Shown one piece after another: positions 51,934-61,319 of a stretch of DNA of 64,000 nt. Under the pieces are notes generated by a model. The model was not told the DNA's origin. It ran no database searches and saw only the letters and a list, made by a program, of their open reading frames with translations. The position numbers and the translations under genes were made by a program. How positions within the stretch are numbered: position 1 is the first letter of the stretch; every line of letters begins with the position of its first letter. This DNA is from Novosphingobium sediminis (GTDB taxonomy: Bacteria; Pseudomonadota; Alphaproteobacteria; Sphingomonadales; Sphingomonadaceae), in contig NZ_BJYR01000003.1 of the NCBI RefSeq assembly GCF_007991615.1, forward strand, positions 1 to 64,000. Direction: 5' to 3'.

Positions 51934-53535
51934 TCAAGGCTCGCCGGTACGCTCCCGGGCCCTTAACTCCTCCTTGAGCGCGGCCTTGGAGATCTTGTTT
52001 GCGCCGCTGAGCGGCATCGGCAGATCACGGATTTCCAGCGTTCGCGGGCACTTGTAGTGCGCGAGAATACCGCGGCAATGCTCGATGAGCTCGCGCTCGG
52101 TGGCCTCCGCTCCGGGCTTGAGCGTGGCGACGGCATGGACCGCTTCCCCCCAGTGTTCGTGCGGGCGGCCAAACACCGCGCACTGCGAAACCGCCGGGTG
52201 CGAAGCGAGCGCGTTTTCCACTTCGAGCGAATAGACGTTCTCGCCGCCCGAGATGATCATGTCCTTCAGCCGGTCGACCACGAAGAGGTAGCCATCATCA
52301 TCGAAGTAGCCGATGTCGCCGGTGTGCATCCAGCCGCCGCGCTTGACCTCGGCGGTGAGTTCGGGGCGGTTCCAGTAGCCGAGCATCACGTTGGGCCCGC
52401 GCGCCACGATTTCGCCCGCCTCGCCGGGCGGCAGCAGGCGGTCCTGCGCATCGACCACGCCGACTTCGGCAAGCAGCACCGGTCTTCCCGCCGAGCGCAG
52501 GCGGCCGCTGGCCCAGTGCTCGGGCAAGTGATCTTCGCAGTCCAGAATGGTCACGACCGGAGAAAGCTCGGTCATGCCGTAGGATTGGAGGAAGCCGACA
52601 TCCGGCAGCGCCGCCATCAGTTCCCGCAGCAGCGCTTCGGGCATCGGGGCAGAGCCATAGGAAAGGACGCGCAGCGAAGAGAGGTCCGCTTCGATCAGTG
52701 CCGGATCATCGAGCATCGCGCGCAGCATCGTCGGGACGAATGTGGCATGTGTGACGCCCGTCCATTGGATTGCAGCAATGACTTCACCTGCCACGAAGCG
52801 CGGCAGCAGCACATGGGTGCCAGCGGCGTGCGTCACCGAAAACACCCGTGCGGCAGCGGCGACATGGAACAGCGGGCCGTGATGCAGATGCACGATGTCT
52901 GGCCCGAAGCCGAGATCGCCGTAGGTATTGGCCGTGTTGGCGACGAAGTTGGCATGGCTGAGCATGACACCCTTTGCCGCACTCGTGGTGCCGCTGGTGT
53001 ACATGAGGACGGCAAGATCATCCCCGCACCGACCTTGATCCGGCAAAGGCTTTGAAGCTGCCATGAGGCTCTCGAGGCTTGCCATGCCGTCTGGTGCATC
53101 ACCCTCGCCAGCAAAAAGCAGGGGCACCCGGCTGCCGGCCGCTGCCTGCAACTCCGGCCCCAGATCGCAGAAATCAGGCCCCAGCACGATCACGTCCGGC
53201 TGGCAGTCCGCCACCTGATCTCTCAGTTCGCCAAGCGACAGGCGGTGGTTGAGCGGCGTGATCGCCCCACCCGCATGGATAGCCGCGAAGAAGCATTCGA
53301 GCGAATAATGGCTGTTGAGCGAAAGCAGGACGACCCGGCCGCCCTCTGCAAGGCCCAGCGATGCGAATACGCCTGCCAGACGTGCAACGCGATTGGAAAA
53401 GGCTTCCCAAGTGAACGACTTGGCGCCGTCGATCACCGCCAGCCCCTTACCGCGCAGATGGACCGCACGCCGCAAGGCCTGCCCGAGACTGACCGCCTTG
53501 TTCACTCGCACGATCTCCGATTTCGCCGGTCCCAT
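51934..53535 (-). CDS. AMP-forming acyl-CoA synthetase
   Basis: A 533-residue ANL-family ligase: YTSGTTSAAKGVMLSH (P-loop-like), SYGMTELSP, the DRLKDMIISGGENVYS hinge and the SGANKISKAALKEEL C-terminal lysine segment. It would activate a carboxylic acid to the CoA ester via the adenylate. It is 90 bp upstream of the MAPEG gene on the same strand and may share its transcript, and is divergent from the HerA-like ATPase gene across 145 bp. Substrate unknown; length fits fatty, cyclic or aromatic acids. Confidence 0.87.
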   Translation of the reverse strand: MGPAKSEIVRVNKAVSLGQALRRAVHLRGKGLAVIDGAKSFTWEAFSNRVARLAGVFASLGLAEGGRVVLLSLNSHYSLECFFAAIHAGGAITPLNHRLSLGELRDQVADCQPDVIVLGPDFCDLGPELQAAAGSRVPLLFAGEGDAPDGMASLESLMAASKPLPDQGRCGDDLAVLMYTSGTTSAAKGVMLSHANFVANTANTYGDLGFGPDIVHLHHGPLFHVAAAARVFSVTHAAGTHVLLPRFVAGEVIAAIQWTGVTHATFVPTMLRAMLDDPALIEADLSSLRVLSYGSAPMPEALLRELMAALPDVGFLQSYGMTELSPVVTILDCEDHLPEHWASGRLRSAGRPVLLAEVGVVDAQDRLLPPGEAGEIVARGPNVMLGYWNRPELTAEVKRGGWMHTGDIGYFDDDGYLFVVDRLKDMIISGGENVYSLEVENALASHPAVSQCAVFGRPHEHWGEAVHAVATLKPGAEATERELIEHCRGILAHYKCPRTLEIRDLPMPLSGANKISKAALKEELRARERTGEP

Positions 53536-53680
53536 GCGCCAGCGTTCAAGCCCACTTGCAAGGCCAACCGATGTTTTTCAATCCGGACTGAATGCCACAT
53601 GGCCCATTTGATAGGATGAGCGGCCGTTATCACCGCCTAAGCCCTTCGCCGGGTCTTGCTCAGACCTGCGCAAACGGGCC

Positions 53681-55141
53681 ATGCGGCGCGGGATGACTCT
53701 CAAGGTAGACATGGGATTCGATGGTGCCGGGGGTGCGGCGCTGGTCGATCTGGAAGAGCTTCTGGCGACGCGTCTGCTCGTCCAGGGCAATTCCGGCTCG
53801 GGCAAATCGCATCTGCTGCGGCGGCTGCTGGAAAAGAGCGCCGGGCAGGTCCAGCAGATCATCATCGATCCGGAAGGCGATTTCGTTACGCTTGCCGGCC
53901 CACACGGCCACGTCGCGGTCGAGGCGGTCGACTATTCGGTGAGCGAGATCACCCACTTTGCGCGGCGCTGCCGCGAGCACCGGACGTCAGTGGTGCTGAG
54001 CCTCGAAGGGCTCGAGATGGAAGGCCAGATGCGCTGCGCTGCCGCTTTCCTCATGGGCCTGTTCGATGCCCCGCGCGAGCACTGGTTCCCGGCGCTGGTG
54101 GTGGTCGACGAAGCGCAGATCTTCGCCCCCGCTGCGGGAGCGGAAGTGAGCGAGGAAGTGCGCCGTGCCTCTCTGGGCGCGATGACCAACCTGATGTCAC
54201 GCGGGCGCAAGCGCGGCCTTGCCGGGATCATCGCGACACAGCGCCTCGCCAAGCTTTCCAAGAACGTCGCGGCCGAAGCGAGCAACTTCCTGATGGGCCG
54301 CACCTTCCTCGATATCGACATGGCGCGCGCGGCGGACCTCCTCGGCATGGAGCGGCGGCAGGCCGAATCCATCCGGGATCTCGCACGGGGCACGTTTCTT
54401 GGGCTGGGCCCTGCCATCGCGCGGCGGCCGGTGATGCTGAAGATCGGCCCGGTCGAAACATCGGCGCGGAGCAGCAGCCCGGTGCTTGTGCCGCTGCCCG
54501 ATGCCCCCGCCGGAGACATGCGCGAGTTCCTGCTGGCAGGGCTCGAGGATGCAGCCCCCCTCACCGCACCAGCGCCCACACCGCGCCCGCAACCCGCCAC
54601 GCTCGTGCTGGAGGAACTCGCCCGCCTGCCGGTAACGCCTATCGCGGAAGATCTGCCAGAACCGGTTGATCCAGAGCCGGTCATGGCCGCCTCCCTGCGC
54701 GCCATCGTTGCCGATGAGGAAGCGACCGGAAAGACGACGGCGGTGCTGTTTCAGGACTTCCAGGTCCGCTGCCGCATGCATGGCCTGCGCCACACCCCGC
54801 TCGATCTGGCAGGCTTTACCCGCCGCTTCGCCGCCGCGCGTGCCGGCATTTTCGAGGGACTGGAGGATGAATGGGCCCCCGCACTCGAAGCAGGCCGCCG
54901 GGTGCCCGATGACATGCTTGGCGCCTTCCTCCTGATCGCGCGAGCTGCGAGCGAGAACCGCCCCTGCCCCAGCGATCAGGAGATCGCGCTGGTCTATGGC
55001 ACCAGTTCGCTCGGCCGCGCGCGGCGCGTCCTGAGCTACATGGAAGAGCGCGATATCATCGTCGCGCGGACCGATCTTTCCGGTCGCCGTTCGATCACGA
55101 TCCCGGCACTGGGCTGGACAACCCAGCCGACCGAGCCCTGA
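53681..55141 (+). CDS. HerA/DUF87-like ATPase
   Basis: A 486-residue P-loop ATPase of the HerA/FtsK/VirB4 superclass. Walker A is GNSGSGKS at 36-43 and Walker B is LVVVDEAQ near residue 147, followed by SRGRKRGLAGIIATQR, the arginine/sensor region seen in HerA-like helicases. A proline-rich linker (about 275-325) joins a C-terminal region whose end (EIALVYGTSSLGRARRVL then YMEERDIIVARTD) looks like a winged helix. No NurA nuclease or transfer gene is nearby. A role in DNA handling is likely; the exact job is unknown. ATG 53693 is an alternative start. Confidence 0.78.
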   Translation: MRRGMTLKVDMGFDGAGGAALVDLEELLATRLLVQGNSGSGKSHLLRRLLEKSAGQVQQIIIDPEGDFVTLAGPHGHVAVEAVDYSVSEITHFARRCREHRTSVVLSLEGLEMEGQMRCAAAFLMGLFDAPREHWFPALVVVDEAQIFAPAAGAEVSEEVRRASLGAMTNLMSRGRKRGLAGIIATQRLAKLSKNVAAEASNFLMGRTFLDIDMARAADLLGMERRQAESIRDLARGTFLGLGPAIARRPVMLKIGPVETSARSSSPVLVPLPDAPAGDMREFLLAGLEDAAPLTAPAPTPRPQPATLVLEELARLPVTPIAEDLPEPVDPEPVMAASLRAIVADEEATGKTTAVLFQDFQVRCRMHGLRHTPLDLAGFTRRFAAARAGIFEGLEDEWAPALEAGRRVPDDMLGAFLLIARAASENRPCPSDQEIALVYGTSSLGRARRVLSYMEERDIIVARTDLSGRRSITIPALGWTTQPTEP

Positions 55142-55305
55142 GCGCTCGTTGCTTTCCCAGCGGCTACGCTGCTCTGGAAATGCCGCATCGCCAGCCGATT
55201 TTCTGCAAGCCAAGCCTCTAGAAATATTGTAGAAACATGCGGCGCCTGCTGCGCTGCAACCCCGTTTCGGCAACCTTTCGTTTTTACCTCTGTCGAAGGA
55301 GATCG

Positions 55306-55350
55306 ATGATGAGGAAGCCTCGAAAGTCCAGTCTGCGCAGCGCGAACTGA
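55306..55350 (+). CDS. 14-codon leader ORF upstream of the efflux operon
   Basis: A short ORF encoding MMRKPRKSSLRSAN, with the best ribosome site of the region (AAGGAG, 55296-55301, 4 bp before the ATG). Its TGA (55348-55350) overlaps the ATG of the emrB-like gene as TGATG, and the emrB start has no ribosome site of its own. This suggests translation of the pump depends on reinitiation after the leader. The peptide is strongly basic (five Arg/Lys in 14). Confidence 0.55.
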   Translation: MMRKPRKSSLRSAN

Positions 55351-57032
55351 TGGCCGAAGCCGCTCCCTATGTCTTCAAGCCGCATGAGCGGCCGACACTG
55401 CCCGGTTCGCCCGCCAATCCGGAGCATCCCGCATGGCGGCGGCGCGGTTACTTTGCCATTGGAGCGCTTGTCGGCATCACCGGCGGGCTGGGCAATGCGC
55501 TCACATTGGTGAACCTCAACTTCGCGCAAGGCTCGCTTGGGCTCTACAGCGACGAGGCGACATGGCTTACCGCCGCCTATTTCATGACCAATGTGCCGTC
55601 CAATCTGCTGCTGGTGAAGTATCGCCAACAGTTCGGGCTGCAGCCGTTCATCCGCTGGATGCTGGCGGCCTATGCGCTGGCAACGCTGCTCCACCTGTTC
55701 GCTCATGACTTCTGGTCGGCCGTGGCCGTGCGTGCGGTCAGCGGCGTCGCGGCGAGCGGTCTTTCCACGCTGACCATCCTCTATTTCATGCAGAGCATGC
55801 CCGCGCCCAAGCGGCTGGCTGGGGCAATGATCGGCATCTGCGTGCCGCAGCTGGCAAGCCCATTGGCGCGTGCGCTCTCGCCCCACCTGCTCGAATGGGG
55901 CAATTGGCACATGCTCTATTGGTTCGAGCTGGGGCTGGCGCTGGCCACGCTGGCGGCGGTCATGGCGCTGCCTCTGCCGCCCAGCGAACGCGACAAGGTG
56001 TTCGAGCCGCTCGATCTGCTGACGTTTGCGTTGTTCGCGCCGGGCACCGCGCTGCTGATTGCAGTGCTTTCGGAGGGGCGCATCGAATGGTGGACGGAGC
56101 GGCCGTGGCTCGGCATCGCGCTGGCGGCCAGCGTAGTGTTGATCGGTGCAGCGCTGCTGATCGAGCATCTGCGCAGGAACCCGCTGATCAACACCCGCTG
56201 GCTCGGCACGCGCGAACTGCTGCGCCTCATCCTGATCGCGACGGCGATCCGCGTCCTGCTTTCTGAACAGGCATTTGGCTCGATCGGCCTGCTGACGGTC
56301 GTGGGGATGAACAATGACGAGATGGTGACGCTCAACTTCATCATCGTGCTCGCGTCCCTGGCAGGCCTCGCCACGGCGGTGGTGACGTTCCGCCCCGAGC
56401 AGCTCTCAACGCCGATCACGGTCGCCGTGGTGCTGATTGCCGTGGGTGCGTTCATGGATGCCTCGGCCACGAACCTTTCGCGGCCGGAGAACTTCTATTT
56501 CAGTCAGGCGCTGATCGGCTTTGCGTCGCTGCTGTTCCTCGCGCAGGCGATGGTCATCGGCATTGCGCGCACGCTGCTGGCGGGGCCGAAGCACTTCATC
56601 AGCTTCGTCGTGATTTTCTCGATGAGCCAAAGCATCGGCGGGCTGGCCGGCGGTGCGCTGCTCGGCACGTTCCAGACCGCGCGCGAGAAGTATCACTCGC
56701 ACGAGCTGGTCCAGTCGATCGTGATGACGGATCCGCTGATTGCCGCGCGGATGCGAGCCAGTGCCGGCGTGCTCGCACCGACGCAGGGCGATGCTGCCTA
56801 TCGCAGTGCCGAGGGCGGTGCGCTGGTCGCCCAGCAGGTAGCGCGGGAGGCGAACATTCTCGCCTTCAACGATGTGTTCATGCTGGTTGGCATGCTTGCC
56901 GTGCTGACGTCACTGTGGGGCATCGGCATCCGGATCTCGATCTGGCGGCGCCATGAAACGTCCCCTGTCATCCTGCTCCAGCAGCGCATGGCACAAGCCG
57001 CCGCCGCTGCCGCAAACCAATCTACACCATGA
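55350..57032 (+). CDS. MFS efflux pump, EmrB/DHA2 family
   Basis: A 560-residue inner membrane transporter with about 14 hydrophobic segments, the DHA2 layout, with TLVNLNFAQGSLGLYSDEATW (near residue 45-65) and later GIARTLLAGPKHFIS. It is the proton-driven part of a tripartite drug or acid exporter with the EmrA-like and outer-membrane proteins that follow (gaps of 9 bp and a 4-nt overlap). The start follows a leader ORF by a TGATG overlap. Confidence 0.9.
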   Translation: MAEAAPYVFKPHERPTLPGSPANPEHPAWRRRGYFAIGALVGITGGLGNALTLVNLNFAQGSLGLYSDEATWLTAAYFMTNVPSNLLLVKYRQQFGLQPFIRWMLAAYALATLLHLFAHDFWSAVAVRAVSGVAASGLSTLTILYFMQSMPAPKRLAGAMIGICVPQLASPLARALSPHLLEWGNWHMLYWFELGLALATLAAVMALPLPPSERDKVFEPLDLLTFALFAPGTALLIAVLSEGRIEWWTERPWLGIALAASVVLIGAALLIEHLRRNPLINTRWLGTRELLRLILIATAIRVLLSEQAFGSIGLLTVVGMNNDEMVTLNFIIVLASLAGLATAVVTFRPEQLSTPITVAVVLIAVGAFMDASATNLSRPENFYFSQALIGFASLLFLAQAMVIGIARTLLAGPKHFISFVVIFSMSQSIGGLAGGALLGTFQTAREKYHSHELVQSIVMTDPLIAARMRASAGVLAPTQGDAAYRSAEGGALVAQQVAREANILAFNDVFMLVGMLAVLTSLWGIGIRISIWRRHETSPVILLQQRMAQAAAAAANQSTP

Positions 57033-57041
57033 GGCCAGACG

Positions 57042-58163
57042 ATGAGTGAAGCCCCCGCCGAAGCGCAGGCCCCGACTGGCGATCCGCAGGTATCCGGCAC
57101 GGCGCCGCAAGGCTGGCGACCGCCTGAAAAGAGCCGGCTGACCGTGATCGCGATCATCGTGGTCGCGCTGCTCGCGGTCCTCGCGCTCCTCTACGCATGG
57201 CGCCTGCCGCCGTTCGCCGGGATCACCGAAGCGACCGACAATGCCTATGTGCGCGGGCGTGTCACAATCATCAGCCCGCAAGTAAACGGCTACGTCACCT
57301 CGGTCCCGGTGCAGGACTTCACCGAAGTGAAGGCCAGCCAGATCATCGCCACGATCGACGACCGGATCTACCGCGCGCGGGTGGCGCAAGCCGAGGCCAA
57401 TCTCGCGGCGCAGGAAGCCGCGCTCGCCAATTCGGCGCAGGCCCAGCGCTCGCGCGAGACGGCGACGCAAAGTCAGGATGCCGGGATTGCCAATGCCGCA
57501 GCGCAGCTGGAACGCGCCCGCGCCGACATGAAGCGCGCCGATGCGCTCGTCGCCGATGGTTCGATTTCTGAACGCGAGCGTGACCAGACCCGCGCCGCGC
57601 TGATGGCAGCCGAAGCCGGCGTGCGTCAGGCGCAGGCCGGGCGCGCGATCGGAACACAGGACGTGCGCACCGTGGTCGTTGGCCGCGAAGGCCTGCGCGC
57701 CGCTGTCGACGCGGCCCGCGCGCAGCTGCGGCTGGCCCAGATCGATCTCGACAACACGGTTATCCGCGCGCCGGTCGATGGCCAGCTTTCCGAAATCGGC
57801 GTGCGCAACGGCGCCTATGTGACGCCGGGCACGCAGCTGGTGTTCCTCGTCCCGCACGACGCATGGGTCGTCGCCAACTTCAAGGAAGCGCAGACGCGCG
57901 GCATGGCTGTGGGCCAACCTGCCCGGTTCCGCGTCGACGCGCTCGGCGGCGCCGAGCTCACCGGCCGGGTCCAGAACATTGCGCCCGCAGCGGGGTCCGA
58001 GTTTGCGGTCATCAAGCCGGACAATGCGACGGGGAACTTCGTCAAGGTTGCGCAGCGGATCGCGGTACGGATCGCGGTCGATCCCGGGCAGGCGGCGGCG
58101 CGGCGGCTGCGCCCCGGAATGTCGGTCGAAGTCACCGTGGACACGCGCGGAGCAAAACCATGA
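57042..58163 (+). CDS. HlyD/EmrA-type membrane fusion protein
   Basis: A 373-residue periplasmic adaptor anchored by one N-terminal helix (about residues 34-54). The lipoyl halves (TIISPQVNGYVTSVPVQD and TVIRAPVDGQLSEIG) flank a long alpha-helical coiled coil (about residues 105-225, rich in Ala, Gln, Arg), followed by the beta-barrel. It bridges the EmrB-like pump to the outer-membrane channel encoded next. The stop overlaps the next ATG (ATGA at 58160). Confidence 0.92.
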   Translation: MSEAPAEAQAPTGDPQVSGTAPQGWRPPEKSRLTVIAIIVVALLAVLALLYAWRLPPFAGITEATDNAYVRGRVTIISPQVNGYVTSVPVQDFTEVKASQIIATIDDRIYRARVAQAEANLAAQEAALANSAQAQRSRETATQSQDAGIANAAAQLERARADMKRADALVADGSISERERDQTRAALMAAEAGVRQAQAGRAIGTQDVRTVVVGREGLRAAVDAARAQLRLAQIDLDNTVIRAPVDGQLSEIGVRNGAYVTPGTQLVFLVPHDAWVVANFKEAQTRGMAVGQPARFRVDALGGAELTGRVQNIAPAAGSEFAVIKPDNATGNFVKVAQRIAVRIAVDPGQAAARRLRPGMSVEVTVDTRGAKP

Positions 58164-59521
58164 CCTGGCGGCGGATGCCGCTCATTGCGGCCTTGCTGCT
58201 GGGGGCGTGCGTCTCTGGCGGCAAGCCATCTGAAGTGCCCCCGCTCACCCCGCCCGCCGCATGGCGGGGGAATGCCGATGCGCAGCGCGATCCCGTCGAT
58301 GCCCGCTGGTGGAGCAGCTTTGGCGATCCTGTGCTCGCGCAGCTTGTCGAGCGGGCGATCGCCAACAACCCCGACGTGGCGATTGCCGCAGGCCGCGTGC
58401 GCGAGGCGCGCGCCAATGTCGCGCTCGCCCGGTCGCAGCTGCTGCCAACCCTCGATGCAGGAGCGGCGGGCGGCCATTCCCGCACCGTGAGCGCCTTCGG
58501 GACACCGCTCAATCAGGAGTTCCTCCAGCCGCAGGTTGTTGCAGGCTATGAAGTCGATCTGTTCGGACGGCTGGCGGATTCGACCGAGGCGGCCCGGCAG
58601 GCATACCTCGCCAGCGAAGCCGCGCACGGCAGCGTCAGGCTGGCCATCGCCAGTGCAGTCGCCAGCCAGTACATCGCGCTGCTCGGCCTCGATGCCCGGC
58701 TGCAGGTGGCGCGCGATACGCTCGCCGCGCGGAGCGAATCCTTGCGGATCGCGCAGTCGCGCGACCGGGCAGGCTATTCGCCCAAGCTCGAACTGCAGCA
58801 GGCCCGCGCCGAATACGATGCGACAGCCCAGATCATCCCGCAGATCGAAGGCGCGATCAGGCGGACCGAGGATGGGCTGAGCCAACTGACAGGGGAGCCG
58901 CCGCATGAAATCGAGCGCGGCGGTGCGCTGCGCTCGCTTGCCGTGCCACCAGTCCCCGCCGGCCTACCGTCCGACCTGCTGGATCGCCGTCCTGATATTG
59001 CGCAGGCAGCCGATCAACTCGCGGCCACCGACGCCGCTCTGCGCGCGGCACGCAAGCGTTTCCTGCCGCAACTTCGCCTCAGCGCCAGCGGCGGCCTTGC
59101 CATTTCGAGCCTCCTCGCTGACCCGATCACGCTGTGGCAGGCTGGCGGCAGCGTGCTAGCGCCGCTGTTCGCAGGTGGACGCCTGCGCGCCGGGGTGGAG
59201 GCCGCGGCCGGCCAGCGCGATCAGGCCGCCTTTGCCTATCGCCGGACAGTGCTGCAGAGCCTGCGCGAAGTGGAAGACGCGCTCGCCGCGATCGGCGCAG
59301 TCGATGCACAGATCGCGCTCGCCCGCCACCAGCGCGATACCGTGGCCGAGGCCTTGCGCCTTGCGACAAACCGCTACCGCGCCGGTTATTCCAGCTATCT
59401 CGAACAACTCGATGCCCAGCGCGGGCTGCTCAATGCGGATCTCGCGCTGGTAAGCCTGCAAACCGACGCGCTGACAGCGCGCGTGCAGCTGTTTCAGGCG
59501 CTCGGCGGAGGGTGGCGCTAG
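58160..59521 (+). CDS. Outer-membrane efflux lipoprotein, NodT/OprM type
   Basis: A 453-residue RND/MFS-type outer membrane factor. The lipobox LLGAC places the lipidated cysteine at Cys17, and the two TolC-like repeats follow, with typical EVDLFGRL, LLDRRPDIAQAADQL and SYLEQLDAQR segments. It completes the tripartite exporter. Its TAG lies inside a CTAG shared with the convergent lysR stop. Confidence 0.92.
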   Translation: MTWRRMPLIAALLLGACVSGGKPSEVPPLTPPAAWRGNADAQRDPVDARWWSSFGDPVLAQLVERAIANNPDVAIAAGRVREARANVALARSQLLPTLDAGAAGGHSRTVSAFGTPLNQEFLQPQVVAGYEVDLFGRLADSTEAARQAYLASEAAHGSVRLAIASAVASQYIALLGLDARLQVARDTLAARSESLRIAQSRDRAGYSPKLELQQARAEYDATAQIIPQIEGAIRRTEDGLSQLTGEPPHEIERGGALRSLAVPPVPAGLPSDLLDRRPDIAQAADQLAATDAALRAARKRFLPQLRLSASGGLAISSLLADPITLWQAGGSVLAPLFAGGRLRAGVEAAAGQRDQAAFAYRRTVLQSLREVEDALAAIGAVDAQIALARHQRDTVAEALRLATNRYRAGYSSYLEQLDAQRGLLNADLALVSLQTDALTARVQLFQALGGGWR

Positions 59522-60417
59522 GCCGCATCCCAATAGGGCGGATCACCGAAGCTGCGCCGCAGGCTTTCGCTGAACGCCCGAATGCGGGCGGCGGCACCAT
59601 GATCGCGGGGATAGGCAAGGAACAACTCGGCACCCTCGGCCGTGCTGCCGACGTCGACTTCGACGAGCGCGCCCGAGCGCACCTCCTCGTGGACGAAGAA
59701 TGTCGGCAGCAGCGCGAGTCCCAGCCCGGCGAGCGCGGCGTCGCGCATGAAGATGCCGTTGTTCACCCGCAGCGCCGGTTTGGGCCGCACGACCACCCAG
59801 CCGTCCTCCGCCGCAAAGCGCCAGTCATTCAGCCGATTTGCGTAAAGCACGCCGCGATGGCGTTCGAGTTCGGCCAGCGAGCAAGGCGTGCCGTGCGCGG
59901 CCAGATAGGCGGGCGCGGCGACGAGCAGGCGCCGGCTGTTCGCCAGCCGCCGGGCTATCAGGCGGCTGTCACGGACCGGTCCGTGGCGCAGCACGGCATC
60001 AAACCCACCGGTGGCCGCATCGACGAAACTGTCATCGAGTTCGAGCGACAGTTCGATGTCGGGATGATCAGTCAGGAACCGCGCGATGGCCGGGCCAAGA
60101 TGGAGAATGCCGAAGCCGACCGGCGCGGAGATCCTGAGCGGCCCGGCCAGCTTGCCGCTGCTCGCATCGAGTTCGTGCGCGGCCTCCTCCACCTCACGCA
60201 GAATACGCTGCGCGCGCGGGAGCAGCGACTGGCCCGCGCTGGTAAGCGTCAACCGGCGCGTTGAACGCTGAAGCAACGTGACGCCCAGCAACCGCTCCAG
60301 TTCCGCCAGCCTTTCGCTGACAACTGATTTGGCGAGGCCGAGCCGCCGCGAAGCCGCGCTGATCGATCCTTCGTCCACCGCGGCAACGAAGGCGGCAATG
60401 CCATCCAGCTTCATCAT
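59518..60417 (-). CDS. LysR-family transcriptional regulator
   Basis: A 299-residue regulator with an N-terminal winged helix (residues about 3-62, SISAASRRLGLAKSVVSERL in the recognition part) and a substrate-binding C domain. It converges on the efflux operon and is divergent from the BdcA-like SDR gene across 142 bp, the usual position for a LysR protein that controls its divergent neighbour. Confidence 0.9.
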   Translation of the reverse strand: MMKLDGIAAFVAAVDEGSISAASRRLGLAKSVVSERLAELERLLGVTLLQRSTRRLTLTSAGQSLLPRAQRILREVEEAAHELDASSGKLAGPLRISAPVGFGILHLGPAIARFLTDHPDIELSLELDDSFVDAATGGFDAVLRHGPVRDSRLIARRLANSRRLLVAAPAYLAAHGTPCSLAELERHRGVLYANRLNDWRFAAEDGWVVVRPKPALRVNNGIFMRDAALAGLGLALLPTFFVHEEVRSGALVEVDVGSTAEGAELFLAYPRDHGAAARIRAFSESLRRSFGDPPYWDAA

Positions 60418-60421
60418 CGTT

Positions 60422-60432
60422 CGGAAATTCCG
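60422..60432. promoter_or_regulatory. Short palindrome near the lysR start
   Basis: CGGAA-N1-TTCCG lies 5 bp upstream of the lysR start codon in the lysR/bdcA gap. Its position would suit autoregulation, but it is short and lacks the usual T-N11-A form. Confidence 0.3.
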
Positions 60433-60559
60433 TCAGCAAGTTCCGGGATTGGATGCCTAGTGCGAACGATGCCGCAAGCGCATCTTCCAGTCCAGACAGC
60501 ATGGCGGCTTCTTCAACCTGACAATCCGCCCGGCTGACCCAACCTGAAGGAGATTGATC

Positions 60560-61273
60560 ATGACTGACCTTGCCCAGAAGAATGTCCTCGTCCTTGGTGG
60601 CAGCCGCGGCATCGGCGCTGCCCTCGTCCGGCGCTTCAGCGCCGCCGGGGCCACGGTTGCCTTCACCTATGCCGGATCACGGGATGCCGCCGAAGCGCTT
60701 GCCGCCGAAACCGGTGCCACGGCGCTACGGGCCAACAGCGCTGACCGCGCCGAACTCACGGCTCTCGTTTCCAGCCGCGGCTCGCTCGATGTCCTCGTCG
60801 TCAATGCGGGCACGCTCGTCCTTGGCGATCCGCTTGAACTCGATGCCGATGCGATCGACCACATGATCGACGTCAATGTTCGCGCGCCCTACCACGCCTC
60901 GGTCGAAGCAGCGCGGCGCATGAACGAGAACGGCCGCATCCTGATCATCGGCTCGGTCAACGGCGACCGCATGCCGTTCGCGGGCGGCGCGGCCTATGCC
61001 ATGACGAAGTCAGCCGTACAGGGCATGGTTCGCGGCCTTGGGCGCGATTTCGGCCACCGCGGGATCACCGTGAACAGCATCCAGCCGGGGCCGACCGATA
61101 GCGACATGAACCCGGCGGAGGGGCCCATGGCGGCGACGATGCACAGCTTCATGGCGATCAAGCGCCATGCCAGGCCCACTGAGATCGCCGAACTGGCCAC
61201 CTATCTGGCCGGACCTCACGGCGCGATGATCACCGGTTCGATGCAGACGATCGACGGCGGTTTCGGCGCCTGA
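60560..61273 (+). CDS. bdcA: BdcA-like SDR oxidoreductase
   Basis: A 237-residue SDR, the same length as E. coli BdcA and alike through much of the chain (VLVLGGSRGIGAALVRRF, FTYAGSRDAAEALA, PYHASVEAARRM, ILIIGSVNGDRMPFAG, HSFMAIKRH). The cofactor motif GGSRGIG and the Tyr/Lys pair (AYAMTK) are intact. BdcA of E. coli has been linked to c-di-GMP binding and biofilm dispersal. AAGGAG (60547-60552) sets the ATG at 60560 rather than a TTG at 60554. It is divergent from lysR and convergent with a tetR gene. Confidence 0.8.
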   Translation: MTDLAQKNVLVLGGSRGIGAALVRRFSAAGATVAFTYAGSRDAAEALAAETGATALRANSADRAELTALVSSRGSLDVLVVNAGTLVLGDPLELDADAIDHMIDVNVRAPYHASVEAARRMNENGRILIIGSVNGDRMPFAGGAAYAMTKSAVQGMVRGLGRDFGHRGITVNSIQPGPTDSDMNPAEGPMAATMHSFMAIKRHARPTEIAELATYLAGPHGAMITGSMQTIDGGFGA

Positions 61274-61319
61274 TTTCCGATGAAGATGGCGATGACCGAG
61301 GCTCGCAGCCGAGCTTCGG

